Source: Collybiopsis luxurians FD-317 M1
Taxonomy: Eukaryota; Basidiomycota; Agaricomycetes; Agaricales; Omphalotaceae
Assembly (NCBI GenBank): GCA_000827265.1
Contig: KN834788.1
Coordinates: 1 to 64,000, forward strand
Length of the DNA stretch: 64,000 bases
Direction: 5' to 3'
Below are positions 44,690-56,599 of this stretch, in pieces. The first letter of the stretch is position 1, and every line of letters starts with the position of its first letter. Under the pieces are notes generated by a model. The model worked only from the letters and a program-made list of their open reading frames with translations. It was not told the origin of the DNA and made no database searches. Position numbers and translations under genes: made by a program.

Positions 44690-47600
44690 CACTTATAATG
44701 TAGCAGCCGTTCAAACATTCTTTTCCCCTCGAGTTGCATTAGACTTACAATATACATCCTCTACGATACAGTAAAGTGGCGCGGCAACAGTTGGACAGTT
44801 GCCGTTCGAGGTTAAGGTAGCTCAACTTGAATTATCTAGATGAATATCAAAAGTCTCCATAACGAAGCAGAAGAAGCACTGTACCTCCAGGCACCACCGG
44901 GATAAGATTCAGACAGTATCACTCACCCTCCTCCTCCTCCTCTTCCTAGGATGTGCCACACCCAATAGAATGCGTGTAGTCAACTGTGGGATAAAGAAGC
45001 GAGGAAATCGAGTTAAGCACGATGTGAATTATCCATATAGAAGTGTTAAGAGACCGTACTGAACGAAACAGTGAAGACTCCGTACCAATGATAGTACTAC
45101 CCTCCATTCTCCGATGTCCCAAATCCTGAACAGTTATCGCTCAGCTCTCTCCCTCCTTCCGCCGCTGTCTATCGTAACCTGTAGCACCGAACTTTTACCT
45201 CTTCCCAAAAACTTCCATATACAGAAACACGCGTGTTCCGATCGACAGTTTCACTTAGTCGTTCGTTGGAAGATGTGGATGAAAGAAGGAGTAAAAATTG
45301 CAGGTGACGGTCAAAAGAGAAAGCTGAAGATTGACGCCCGCGAGCGTCTATACTGAAAAGAATTTCTTGGGTTCGCCGCGGCCCGCAATCTCTTTCTCAA
45401 ACCACCTCCATGCTTTATCTTCTTCATCTAATTCACCTCCGTTCCTCAATAGTCCTATTTCGAATCGACTTATAGCGCGTAACTACCCGAATCTCAATAT
45501 CTCATTGCCTAAACCGGCGAATTAACGATGACCGACGAAAGATATAGCCAAATGTATCCCTCCTAAGTTGCGGCTGCGTATACGCCTTCAAACAACGGCC
45601 TACTCTCGTTTCAAGACAGGGAATTGCATAGGAATAAACAGGATAATTCGAGGAACGGGCGTAAGGTACGCTTGTTCTAATTCATTTGGTTTTTCCGTTA
45701 AACTAATTTCTCCCTTTCGTATACAGGTTCTTTTGACGTATTTTTCTATGGATGTATGGATACTTCGTATAATCAATATATCATTCATTTTCGTCACTCA
45801 ACTTCAAGATCTCGCGAGATATACGCCTAAATAACGACGACGTCTCGTCTACTCTGAGGCACATCTCAGTAAAACTTTCGGTGAATACAGATTAGCGAAC
45901 GGTTACCCGGATCGTGTCGCTCTATGAAGAGCAAAGTCGACTCATCAAGTCAGCCTATTAGCTTTTCCGTATATGGTGTAGAAAAAGAAACGGAATTCAC
46001 GCTCAGAAATCCCAGATAATATATGGTTTCGCAACTCTTCCTTCCGATTTGCTGGTTTTCCTGCCGCTCTTCTCTTCCTGTACCCTTCCTGGGTCATGTT
46101 TGTATGTACCCGACGCTCCAACCATTTATTTCAGCTCAGACGTGCAAGTTGCAGGATAACCCACGCATACTCTCCTCTCCGTTCATACTTTCGTTCGGGC
46201 TGTCCAGTTAATTCGGATCAAACCATTGCGAAACGTTTCTCGGTTCAACATATCATCAGCCTGGGTATCCGTTGATGCCACGCTTTTCATTCCAACATCA
46301 TCCGTCTCCCTCGTCCTTCCAGTTTGTCCATCGAGGTCGACGGTACCTTCCACCTGTCCGTTCACTGGCGCGGGGTTGCTTCAAGCTTTTCTCTTGGTTT
46401 TGCTACGGGCATCAGACGATTTGGGGAACGTTCAGCGTGTTTGAACCAAACGTTGGAATGGAAAGGATGGTAGAGGCTGGCGCAAAGGATTCACGGTGAA
46501 GGGGAAGGCGAGGAAGACTATGCCCTGTGTAGTTTTTGCATTCGAGGGCACGCGCGCACGGTATACCAAGCTCAAGTACCACGCGTGTCATCAACGTCGC
46601 AATTCGGATTCTCCTTGACTGAAGCTTTTTCATTTGGACCCACGAATCAAAGGTACGAGTTAGCCTTTGAGGTTTGTATTCTTAATGGCTGACGACTCGT
46701 TCTAGCATCTTCTTCTCCTCGTTCGAGGTTTCACCGCCGTTCTGAACCGTCCCCGCTCCTTTTCTATGACTCAAGAACTATGGACCCTTGCTCGCTCTAA
46801 CACTTCCACTAGGCACCTTCTCTGTGGATGGTGGCCTCGAATGCCAGGGCCAACCACCTTTCTCAAGTCGTCCAGCGTGTAGTCCAGCGAGTTGACTTGC
46901 CTGGAACGATTCAACTTACGTGCTTCTTTACATCCAGGATCTTCCAATCGGCCTTCTTCATCGAGTTTGCACCAATCTTTTCCTCCCTTGAATCCTTCCT
47001 AACGACGCTTATTGCTGTGGAGATTTCATAACCCAGTCGTATCCCTCTCCTGACTCGACTTTACCCACCTACCCATGCCTCGGAGTCACGAACGGCCTAT
47101 TACGAAGCACGCTGGGTACACCGACTTGAGTATCACCTTCATCACGCATCATCACGGCCAATTCCTCGTATTTTCTTCCAGCATTCATGACTACCCCCGT
47201 CTGCACTGCTTGGGAAGGTGACAACGACAATTTTGTTGGCTAAGGTCTCCCCGTCTTCCCGTCTACTTCTACGTCTTGCACCGTAGAATTTCACTCCGGC
47301 GAAATTTTTCTCCATATCCATCGAGTTTACTATCAATCGGCACCTTATACCCTGACACCTCGGCGATTCTAGTACGCGCCAAATCTCCTTCACAAGTGAC
47401 GTCGCAATGCCCCGGCGTAACCGGGCTACTCGACCTCATCTCTCTCCTCAGACTTGGGATACCTCCAATGCTCTCCGTTTACTTGGGACGCTAAGAAGAT
47501 TGAGCGAAGTATGCCCAAGCCCTCACCTTGGAATCTTCAGTGTGTTTACCTGGTCCACGGTATGTCCAACCGTTCGTCAATAGTTGTGACACACTGACTC

Positions 47601-48300
47601 TTTCCATCCTACTTAGTCGCCGCTTCATCTCCTTCCTTTGTCGCACCGTTGTTTCTACCGCGGCCGTACCTGCACCTTCATCGAGCTCTCTGAGTCTTTT
47701 AGCTGCGACGGTACACATTGCTTGCCCCAACGAGACACGTCGGTAAGTTTATCAGCTCGAAATTCTTTCCATCGCGTTAACATTTAGCTTTGAAATACCA
47801 GGATCAACGCTGGGTCCTGTCGATTCGACTCAAATGAAACCTGATGTTTCCATTCCTCACCGACGTTGATATCGAACAACGCCGTCATGGAATTAGAATG
47901 GATCGATTGCGATACTAGGTAGATTGAGGAGCCTTCACTAGCATAGCTCATCTTTAAAGTACCCGTTGTGCTGGCGCGTACGCTTTTCATTTAATTACCA
48001 AGTCTCCCTTCCTTAATATGATATCCAGCTGTGAGATACCCGGCTCTCTAGTCTGGTTCTTGATTAGGCATCCGCTCTCGCGCGTTCGTTAGAACTATCG
48101 AGAGCAAGTAAGGTACATGTTCAGTATAAATTTGTCAGGTTACGGCCCATCGGGATATCAGGAGATTTCCATCCCACTGTTCGACCGCTAAATCTTCCAC
48201 CATCCATTCTAGCTCGATTTAAGCTGCTTGTACTTTACGACTCGATGATCGCTGAGCACTAAACATCCGGCGCGATTTAACAATGTCAATACAACTTTTT
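44690..48300. repeat. Duplicated block, copy 2 (partner 11.69-15.34 kb)
   Basis: Collinear with copy 1 through the whole length. It also contains an R-family segment near 46440-46660. The intron-like stretch (AAGGTACGC...TATACAG, 45664-45725) matches copy 1. No conserved coding frame was found. Confidence 0.75.
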
Positions 48301-49612
48301 TTTGGGAATTTAACTTGCTTTTACCTGAATGTCTCGGAGAGCACCTATGATGTCTCTTATGACTGCATCGATCCTGCTTCTTCGTAACCTACATTTCTTC
48401 ATTTTTTCAGATGGACAGCAATACCAACAACCGTTGTCCACATCATAGGAAGGAACAGGAGCAAGCGATAGATAGCTGTGCGATTAAGAGCAATCTACGG
48501 CGCCTGGTGCAATGAGTTCTTCGCTGGGGCATCTTTTCTATAACGGTCGAAAAGGTATCACGGCCAAAAGGGATAGGAAGAATTGCTCGACGAGAATATC
48601 TAGTTGTCACTTTTACGCCTTCTCCCTTTTTTTTCCCTTTCTTTGACCGTACCTCAAGTTAGAAGTAAATCTATCTGATATAATGACCCGGAGAACAAGC
48701 TTTCCAACCGAAAAGAAAGCTTTTATGTATTTATTTTTTCACCATCATGCTAACTGACTACAATATATGAGAAATTTTCGCTTGGATTGGACCTACACGT
48801 TTCTGATTCTTGATAGGTATGGAGATGATCGGGATCTTACAGCATTTCTCAGAAGGTGAAAAAAAGAGAAAAGTGCGGATCCCTCGTCATTTAAAAACCA
48901 GTATTCTTGGGTGGACCTCACAACTTAAAGTGCTACAGGTAGCGAGTACGGGTTCACATGTTTCAGTGGGAGATCATACCCATGGCTAAGGAGGAATAAG
49001 TACTGGTAAAAACGTTTTATTCGGCCGAGGATATCCTCTGATCATCGATAGGGCTAACGTTAGCTTCAGACATGAGGCCGCGACGACCGATTTTTGGCCC
49101 TCATGGCCTGCAGAGTCGTCCCTACTCCGGAGTCTTTACTTTACACTGCCCCATTTCGCATCCAAACACCCGTATCCTAATCGTGAGTGTTGCTCTACTC
49201 GTTCTCCAAGCTCCTGACTTATTTAGAATTGATTTGAGGCAAGGAGTGTCTTTGATACTGTCCCTCCCGAGTCCCAACCTGATCTAAAAAAAGATCAGCA
49301 ATAATATAGGTGTCCAGCAGGCACGGGGCTTATAGCTTCGACAAGAAGGGGCAGTGTCGCGGTTTGTACGAATTTTGTAATGTGGGTCACTTCGAATCTT
49401 GACGGTATAGAAAACTTTTTACTCCTGCCACATCAGGAAAATGCCGAGAACCCAATCTCAAGAATTTCCCAAGCTGGTTCAACCACCACCGACCACCATT
49501 TTGAGCAACTCGAACCTTTAAGCTTTAAGATTGTAACGCTCCAATTTTCATCTAGACTTTTTACCAACTAACATAATTTCGCAGTTCGTTTCCTCACTCA
49601 CGCACCAACGCG
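48301..49612. other. Repeat-derived intergenic DNA and upstream region of the zinc-finger gene
   Basis: About 48780-48960 is the partner of the repeat at 8262-8440. A C/T-rich tract at 48620-48640 and the sequence up to the ATG hold no further recognisable feature. Confidence 0.4.
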
Positions 49613-50712
49613 ATGGATTCTTTTTCGTATGCTTCTCCCTACGATCCTTCTCAACCCTCCGCCGCAGCGAATCAATCTTCTCTCGCCGCTCAATTCTTGC
49701 CGCCACCAGTATACAACCAAAATTTTCACTACGACTTCTTGATCCCAACCGCCACCGATGATCACAGGTTACTCAGCGCAGCAATTATCGGCCATGATTC
49801 TGACGTCGGAGACTCAGGCGTACAATTTTATCGGTCTCGTTACGCCCCAGAATACTACGGCCCTGAACATTTTGCTCGTATGTCCTGGTCATCGTTGACG
49901 GACCACGATTCTCTCCTCGCTGGAGTCGGCAGTACCACTACGATGCACAGTACATCCGTGCTCGAACCAGACTTGAATCTAGAGCACTTTACGTCTTATT
50001 CCCCGTCGGTCCCCAGACAGGACCCAATTGATGATGCTGCAGTAAAACCCTGGTCTGCTTCATGGTCTCTCATGGAGACGCACAACTCTTTCGAGTCTCG
50101 ACCTGGAGTGGCTAGGACGCAAAATGGGGATTTATTTAGGCCAAGCTCGTTGGACTTGCAGGATATCTTCGAAAGTTCCTTCGCAGATGGGATAATGAAC
50201 TACGATTGCCAAGGTCAATATTCCCCGACAGAGAGTAGCTCGCTTACCTCCTGGAGCGATACCGACTTCTCACAATCGCCATCTTCAACAGTCACGCCGA
50301 CGATTGAACATTCTCAGTCTCGCGTTCATCCCCAGTTCCATGTTCTTCAAGGAGACTCTGCTAAGCCTGCACAAAAAGCATATCGAAGAGTTGGATCTCT
50401 CGCGATTGTAGGAGCATCGCGTAAGCGACGTAAAGGGCAACCGACCCGTTTCCGCTGTACGGAGCCCGATTGTGATGTCGAGTTTACAGCGAAACATACT
50501 TTCAAAGGTAAGTCGTTAATGATACCGGCTTCATCGGCCTGGATAATTTAGCTGAATACCCATGTATTCCCTTTTCAGATCACTGTCGCCGACATGCAGG
50601 CGACAAGCCCTTCGGATGCGAGCTCTGCGGGGTCATATCATTCACGAATAAAAGTGACCTTCGCCGACATCAAGGGACCGACAAATGCAGCAAAGCTGCA
50701 GGGCTGCTCTGA
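49613..50712 (+). CDS. C2H2 zinc-finger protein, probable transcription factor
   Basis: Exon 1 is 49613-50507 and exon 2 is 50579-50712, with a 71-nt intron (GTAAGT...CCTTTTCAG). The total of 1029 nt gives 342 residues. The first 270 residues are Ser/Pro/Asp-rich and without fold motifs, as in activation regions. A basic patch ([13 protein letters not shown]) precedes two C-terminal fingers: C-x4-C-x12-H-x3-H (C..DC to HCRRH, split by the intron) and C-x2-C-x12-H-x5-C, whose last ligand is Cys. Paired C-terminal fingers with a long disordered N-terminus are common in fungal regulators. DNA target and regulated genes are unknown. The ATG is the first in frame and is preceded by a short in-frame stop region. 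Confidence 0.85.
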
Positions 50713-51389
50713 GTTATGTCGTGAGCTCCGCGGCGCCGACCCGAGCAGACACCCAGCTCTCGCAACTTTGCATATTCGTCAAATGATCTTGTGGCGTATC
50801 GTACTGAGTCCAAAAACTCGGAATACATTTGCTTGGACGTAGGAATATCTCTCTCTCAGTGTCACCATCCATGTGGCCGACCTCTGATGGTTACATATCA
50901 GTCTTGTACATATTGAACCGGTAAATAATAATCGATCAGGAATGATATTTCCAGCTTTGCCCGCTCGGTCAAATGACCGATGATCGCGCGGATGCACAAA
51001 TCTTGTACTGCTCGACTTGGCGCTCTGTTGTGTTCTGACTTGCTTAACTATTGCTCCGTCAAAGATCAGCTTTACACCGTCACCATAGCACTTTCGCAGA
51101 TTCATCCCGCTGTACCTGGCTGTACTTTGTTCGCGTGGAACGTCTCAGTTCCTAGTCCCCGAAAGTGCTAATTTCGGTGAATAACCCTCTTTACGATCAA
51201 ATAATTGCAGGGAGCATTAGTAACGCAGTATGCATTGCACTTATCTATCAGTATATAAATAACCACCACGATATCCATCGCGTTGAATTCACTCTTTGAA
51301 GGATTGAAAACTTGAAGACCAGGTTTTGTTTGCTTGCTGAAGAGGAATGGCATATCGTACCTAGTTCATGCCTGACGAGAGAGGCTTTG
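50713..51389. other. 3' flank of the zinc-finger gene
   Basis: No supported gene; short open frames only. Confidence 0.4.
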
Positions 51390-52830
51390 AGATGCAAAGA
51401 GTCTCAAGAAGCGCGTCGCGTCAGAAGCGGGACGCGTCTCGAAAAAGCGCCCAAATCATTGAAACGTGATCGCATCAACCTTTGTTTATTCGTTTCCTGT
51501 TCTTGTACCACGACCACGACCGTCACCCTCAGCTACCAGCGAAAAGTTCCTTACAAAAGGTAAGCTATTCGATTATTTGTTTTCTTCCCCTCTATTCCAT
51601 GGTCGTTTCTGGTCCTGGCTTGATTGTGTTGCCGTCTTTGGCAGTGCTAACGAGCAAGGATTGAAGAGACGCTTCTTTTTCCAAGGCTGAGCAGTCATGG
51701 ATCACGTATGGCCGTCTTTGGCCGTGTGAGATGCTCGTAACTTGCTTGGAATCTTAGTTGATACTGCACATTCCAGTACGGAACCTCACACTGACGGTTA
51801 TTACTGAAAAAGACAGAGATCATGGAGGACGTCATGGCTTAACAGCCTCAATTCTTTCTGTCGATTCTGAGCATTCAGCACTCGAATCAGCGGATCCTCC
51901 TCTTCTCTCAGTAGTACCCTTGCCATCAGGGCTCACCACGACTGCGTCTTGCTTTCGACTTCAAGTTCTCGTGCCCAAGCTCTTTCCTTCATGTGGCTAT
52001 GCTTCTCGGACGCTCTATCCCACCGCGGTAATGTCTCACACCAACCTGACACAGTCATCTATGGAATTTCTAACGAAAGACCTGCACTCCCGTGCCGGTA
52101 ACCACACGGAACTCCCTCGTCAACCGTTACGATTTCCCTCCCGAAGCTCTGTGTTGCTTAATTGCGCAGCAAACGAACGAGTAGATGCCGAAATGACTAC
52201 GGCATCGGGTACGGAAGGTCCTTTGTTCAGCGATTGGGTGTAGAGGTGTGGGATATGATGCTCTAGGCCAGTTTTTGCAGACTGTGGGTCTTCCGCTCAA
52301 TGTTTTTTCCTTTTCAAGAGCTGACTGGGTCGTCTTCGTAAAGCTTCCGGTATCTATGAATGCGTGAAACAATGCTAAAGTTCGCGCGCCGTTGAGCCTG
52401 TCGCTGTGACTTTTTCTTTTTACGATGAAGACTACGGCGAATATGGATGCTGAGAACGGAACTCAGGTACCTTGTTCTCCCATCCATCTCGTCGTTGTCA
52501 AATACTGACTCGGCATAGTAGGGGCTTTGATTACTTCCGCAGCTATCGCAGCCTAACGAATTTCAGTGCCTGCAGATGACGATAGTCTGAGATATGCCAG
52601 CGAGTAGATGTCGAAGAGAGTACGGCGTTGCGCGTGGAAGGTGTTTTGCCCATTGACTGCGTGTAGGGGTGTGGGAGACGAAGCTTGAAATGAGCGAGTT
52701 TTTTTCTGGCTGTATGAATTGCTATTCTGGTACGTTCTTCCGTGAAATGTCTTCCTTGTCGAGAACTCACTCTGGCTCGTTCTAAAGGTTCCGGTATCTA
52801 CTGTACTTTGAATGCGTAAAACAATGATAA
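51390..52830. repeat. Right arm of the long inverted repeat (partner 9.03-10.48 kb)
   Basis: The reverse complement of this arm follows the left arm in order. It also contains internal repetition: the segment at 52120-52400 recurs at about 52560-52830, and further pieces continue to about 53000 (CTGTTACTTCCGAAGCTACCG). Long open frames inside it (for example 51758-52243) have no counterpart in the left arm. Confidence 0.8.
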
Positions 52831-52999
52831 TTCTTTGTATTCGCCTTTTACTCGCATGCTAGTGTTTGCTGTCGCTATGACTCCAGAGGCCCCTTTTTCT
52901 TCCGTCCGTTTCCTCGTCGTCGTCAAACACTGACTCTGCAGTGTCTGTTACTTCCGAAGCTACCGCGGCCAAGATGATTTCGTGTATCAATCGGTCAGC

Positions 53000-54024
53000 A
53001 AAAACGGAGTGGATTCTAGTACTAGCTCGATACGATTCTGCTCAGCTAATCCGACTCGATTTGGACGTTCCTTGTTCACAGCGGTAAACGAACTTGCAGT
53101 GACGAATACGCGTTGGAACAAGATGATTATCAGCAACGAAGAGGACAAAGGACAGATACCCGGAGCCGTACCTAATGCGCTTAATCCAACCAGGTGCGAG
53201 ACAAGTTGGATTCTCGCTCGACAGCCGTGTATGTTTTATCGCTTTTACGGTTACAACTCTTGACTAACCTCTAGCACTTGATTAGCAATCTCAGTCTCTG
53301 TGCGCCTCCCGCCGATGGACGAAGCTCCACTCTGCGCCGACACAGCCGATTTGTTGTTTCGGGAACAATTAAATAGTGAGTGGCGTGTGTGGTGCACATG
53401 GCGATGTAGGGGTCCGGATGGACTCGGCGGAGAATGTGTTTTGACGAGCGGCCTAGTGTGAGAGGCAAACGTCAAAACTGTAACTCGAACTTGTAGTGTC
53501 GACGAATAATAGACGTTGGTATAGAGGAAGGAGACGTAGGGGATCAGTCAAGACGCTCGACAATCAAGTGATTGACGGGTATAACTTTATGGCGTTATCA
53601 CGCTGGCCGTGCGGGGGCAAAGGATCATATTACGCAGGTACAAACGGACGTATATGAAGCGGTTTTGATGAGGAAATCCTTTAACACCGGGAACCTCATC
53701 ATTGCGGTGAAAGTGTCTTTTTATTTGGATAGATTAACTTGTCATAGAAACATATAGTTACTCTCCAATCTACTTGCTTCGTTCTCTTTCTCCAACTTGC
53801 ACTATCCTCCTCCTCCTCCTACTCCTACTCCTTCTCCTTTCCGTCGGATAGTCATCGCTGTGATCGTCGCTGTCAGGGCTGAGTAAGGAGAATAAACAGC
53901 CAAATAAAAACAAATACTTGAATTGGGAAACGCCCAAATTTAATTCCCACCCTTTTTACATCCTTCCTCCCGTCCGTCAACCCATCCAACCAGTCACTCT
54001 TTCCTTTATTTTTATTCTCCAACA
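53000..54024. other. Upstream region of the G-alpha gene
   Basis: Contains a CTC/CTA trinucleotide-like tract (TCCTCCTCCTCCTACTCC, about 53809-53835) typical of pyrimidine-rich fungal promoters, a short distance before the G-alpha ATG. No gene is supported in the rest. Confidence 0.45.
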
Positions 54025-55344
54025 ATGGGTTGCGTTCAGTCATCGGGTATCGACGAAGAGGCCAAGGCTCGTGAGTGTTCAGTTATTTTTTTTTCTATTT
54101 TTTTCGGTATTCATTTCACCCAGGTAACGATGAAATCGAAAACCAGTTGAAGAGGGATCGTATGATGGCGAAGAATGAGATTAAGATGCTTTTGTTGGGT
54201 GCTGGTGAATCTGGAAAGGTGTGTAAGCTCTCTCCCTATGCTGACCCACCCTAATTTCGACCCAGTCAACCGTCTTGAAACAAATGAAATTGATTCACCA
54301 CGGCGGCTACAACGACCAAGAACGAGAATCCTACAAGGAAATCATCTTCTCAAACACCATTCAATCCATGCGCGCCATTCTCGACGCTCTCCCCCAACTC
54401 GACCTCTCCCTCACCCCTCAAAACGACGCCCGCAGAGCCACTATCCTCGCTCTCCCCATGCAAATCGAAGTCGACCTTCTCCCAAGAGACGTCGCAGACG
54501 CTATTCGCTCATTATGGAAGGACCCAGGCGTTAAGGAAGCCGTTCGTAGGAGCAGAGAATTCCAGCTCAACGATTCAGCCGTCTACTACTTCAACTCTAT
54601 CGACAGAATGGCCTCGCCAGGCTACATGCCCACCGACCAAGATATCCTCCGCAGCAGAGTCAAAACCACCGGTATCACCGAAACCACCTTCAAGGTCGGC
54701 GAACTCACCTACAAGCTATTCGACGTCGGAGGTCGACGTTCAGAACGGAAAAAGTGGATTCACTGCTTTGAAAACGTTACCGCTCTTGTCTTCCTCGTTT
54801 CCCTATCCGAGTATGACCAGATGCTATACGAGGACGAGAGCGTCAACCGTATGCAGGAAGCGCTCACCTTGTTTGATTCCATATGTAATTCAAGGTGGTT
54901 CGTCAAGACGTCCATCGTAAGTCTCCTTACCTCCTTCCCTCCTTCCCTTTCCCTCTCTAACTCGACTCCAGATTCTCTTCCTCAACAAAATTGATCTCTT
55001 CGCCGAAAAACTACCTCGGTCACCGCTAGGTAACTCTCCACGCCACTCTCCCCCCTTTCCTTCGCTTACCCTTTTTCAGGCGACTACTTCCCCGACTACA
55101 ACGGAGGTGACAACTACGACGCAGCTTGCGAATATCTCCTTCATCGATTCGTGTCTCTCAATCAGTCGGCAGCTACCAAGCAGATTTATGCCCATTATAC
55201 TTGTGCGACGGATACTCAGCAGATTAAATGTGAGTCGCCCACCTCGTCGTCGCTTTTCCCTCACACTGACTCCTTTTAGTCGTCCTCTCCGCCATCCAGG
55301 ATATTCTCCTCCAGATCCACTTGAGGGAATGTGGTTTGCTATAG
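54025..55344 (+). CDS. Heterotrimeric G protein alpha subunit, class I (Gpa1/Gi-like)
   Basis: Six exons: 54025-54070, 54124-54218, 54266-54916, 54972-55029, 55080-55229 and 55280-55344. The total of 1065 nt gives 354 residues, the usual length. Visible motifs: MGCVQSSG start for N-myristoylation at G2 and palmitoylation at C3; P-loop GAGESGKST (41-49); switch I R178 in RVKTTGIT; switch [14 protein letters not shown] (200-211); NKID; TCAT; and a C-terminus ending ECGLL, the receptor-contact end with the Cys at -4 typical of Gi-like subunits. It acts at the plasma membrane with beta-gamma downstream of seven-helix receptors; class I subunits in fungi serve mating and nutrient sensing. The oddity is position 204, the catalytic Gln in nearly all G-alpha proteins, which is Arg here (CGA at 54734-54736). 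Such a change is expected to slow GTP hydrolysis. All other motifs are intact, so this is not general decay. Confidence 0.95.
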
Positions 55345-56560
55345 ACGAAGTTATCGACATTCGGGTACTTGCAGCATAGTGTTATGGTTCATATTTTAGT
55401 CTCTCTTCATTCTTCATTGTGGCATGGTTTTCTTCTCCTCTCCCTCCTCCTCTACCGTTACCCTTCCCGTATCGTCTCGTCTCGTCTCGCTGGAAATCAG
55501 GATTTTTTTCTTCTCGCCTCATATTTTTGTTACACACAAAGACCGTTGTCGTTTGTTGTTGTTTCTTCTTAATCTTGACTTGTTCTTCTTTTCGGATCGT
55601 ACCCACTTGCTCCGCCTCGTCGCGCCCGCCCCTTTGCTCTCGTACGCGCGTGCGTTCGGTGGTCAATTCGATTCGACTCCTTTTGTATTTTTGCCGATCC
55701 CCCTTTCCTGCCTCCTCCTTTCTTGCTTCGCTTCTTCTATCCGCCTACCTATTCTCCAACCCCCCTACCTTTACTACTTACTTACTTACGCCCTTAAACT
55801 GGTTCTTGTTTCTTCATTATATACACTTTTTTTTTTTTTTTGTTTCCTTTTACACTAATGTCATGTCTCAACAACGATTTGTGTGGTTCACTATAACTCT
55901 TTTTGTGTGTTTTAGGGTCGAGATATGTGTGCGAGGTATGGTATGGTGTGGATGGTGCTGCGTCTGGGTGTCTCCGTGCTCGCATGAGTCTCTTTTCTCT
56001 CCTCTGACTGTGATTATGACTGTGACTATCGTCCAGCGATCCGAAGCCTTGTTAGCGCGGGGGGCTACCACGATGGACGAGCCTAGTCTCTGCTGCCCGT
56101 CTCGCACTCGTCAACCATGACTAGGACTATCGACTATCATCCAGCGATCCTACGGGTTGGTACCCCGTTTTATCGACGACTTGGACGGCGGCGTATTTTG
56201 ATTAATGATAAATGATCGTGACATACAATACGGGTCCGATGCAAGAAGACAATCTACGGTTTTCAATGGCTCGGCCGGTTACGATTCTCTTTGCCTCGTC
56301 TTTCCGTTCTTTTCTCGAGCTGCTCGTTATCATTTGTTCTCGAGTTGCTCCGAGTCATTATTCTATTCTTGGGTTGAGTTATCGGTTACGGCTTGTTGGA
56401 TTGTTTTGGAATTGGTTATGGGGTTGGTATCGGCATCTATGAGTAGTGCCGCCACTAATTCAAGTTGTTTATAGCTTCCGACTCCAAGGACTCTTCGAGT
56501 TGGTATAGGATGGATGTCGGGCCGGCGTGGGGCGGGGTGGGGAGGCTGTGAAGGTTTACG
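55345..56560. other. 3' region of G-alpha, pyrimidine-rich
   Basis: Long C/T-rich tracts, TTAC repeats at about 55770-55790 and a T-run at 55828-55842. The open frames here (for example 55419-56120) are low-complexity artefacts. Confidence 0.5.
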
Positions 56561-56599
56561 ACTGGGCGCTGGGCTGACCTTCGTTGACGAGCTGATGAC

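Noticed and set aside
11690..48300. Interpretation of the duplicated blocks as LTRs of one giant retrotransposon
   Set aside because: No primer-binding site, polypurine tract or gag/pol text between them, and host-type genes lie inside.
51758..52243. 161-codon frame in the right inverted-repeat arm
   Set aside because: The matching left arm does not keep this frame, so it is not a conserved gene.
55419..56120. 233-codon frame downstream of G-alpha
   Set aside because: Built from C/T-rich tracts and a T-run; overlapping frames are equally open, so composition explains it.
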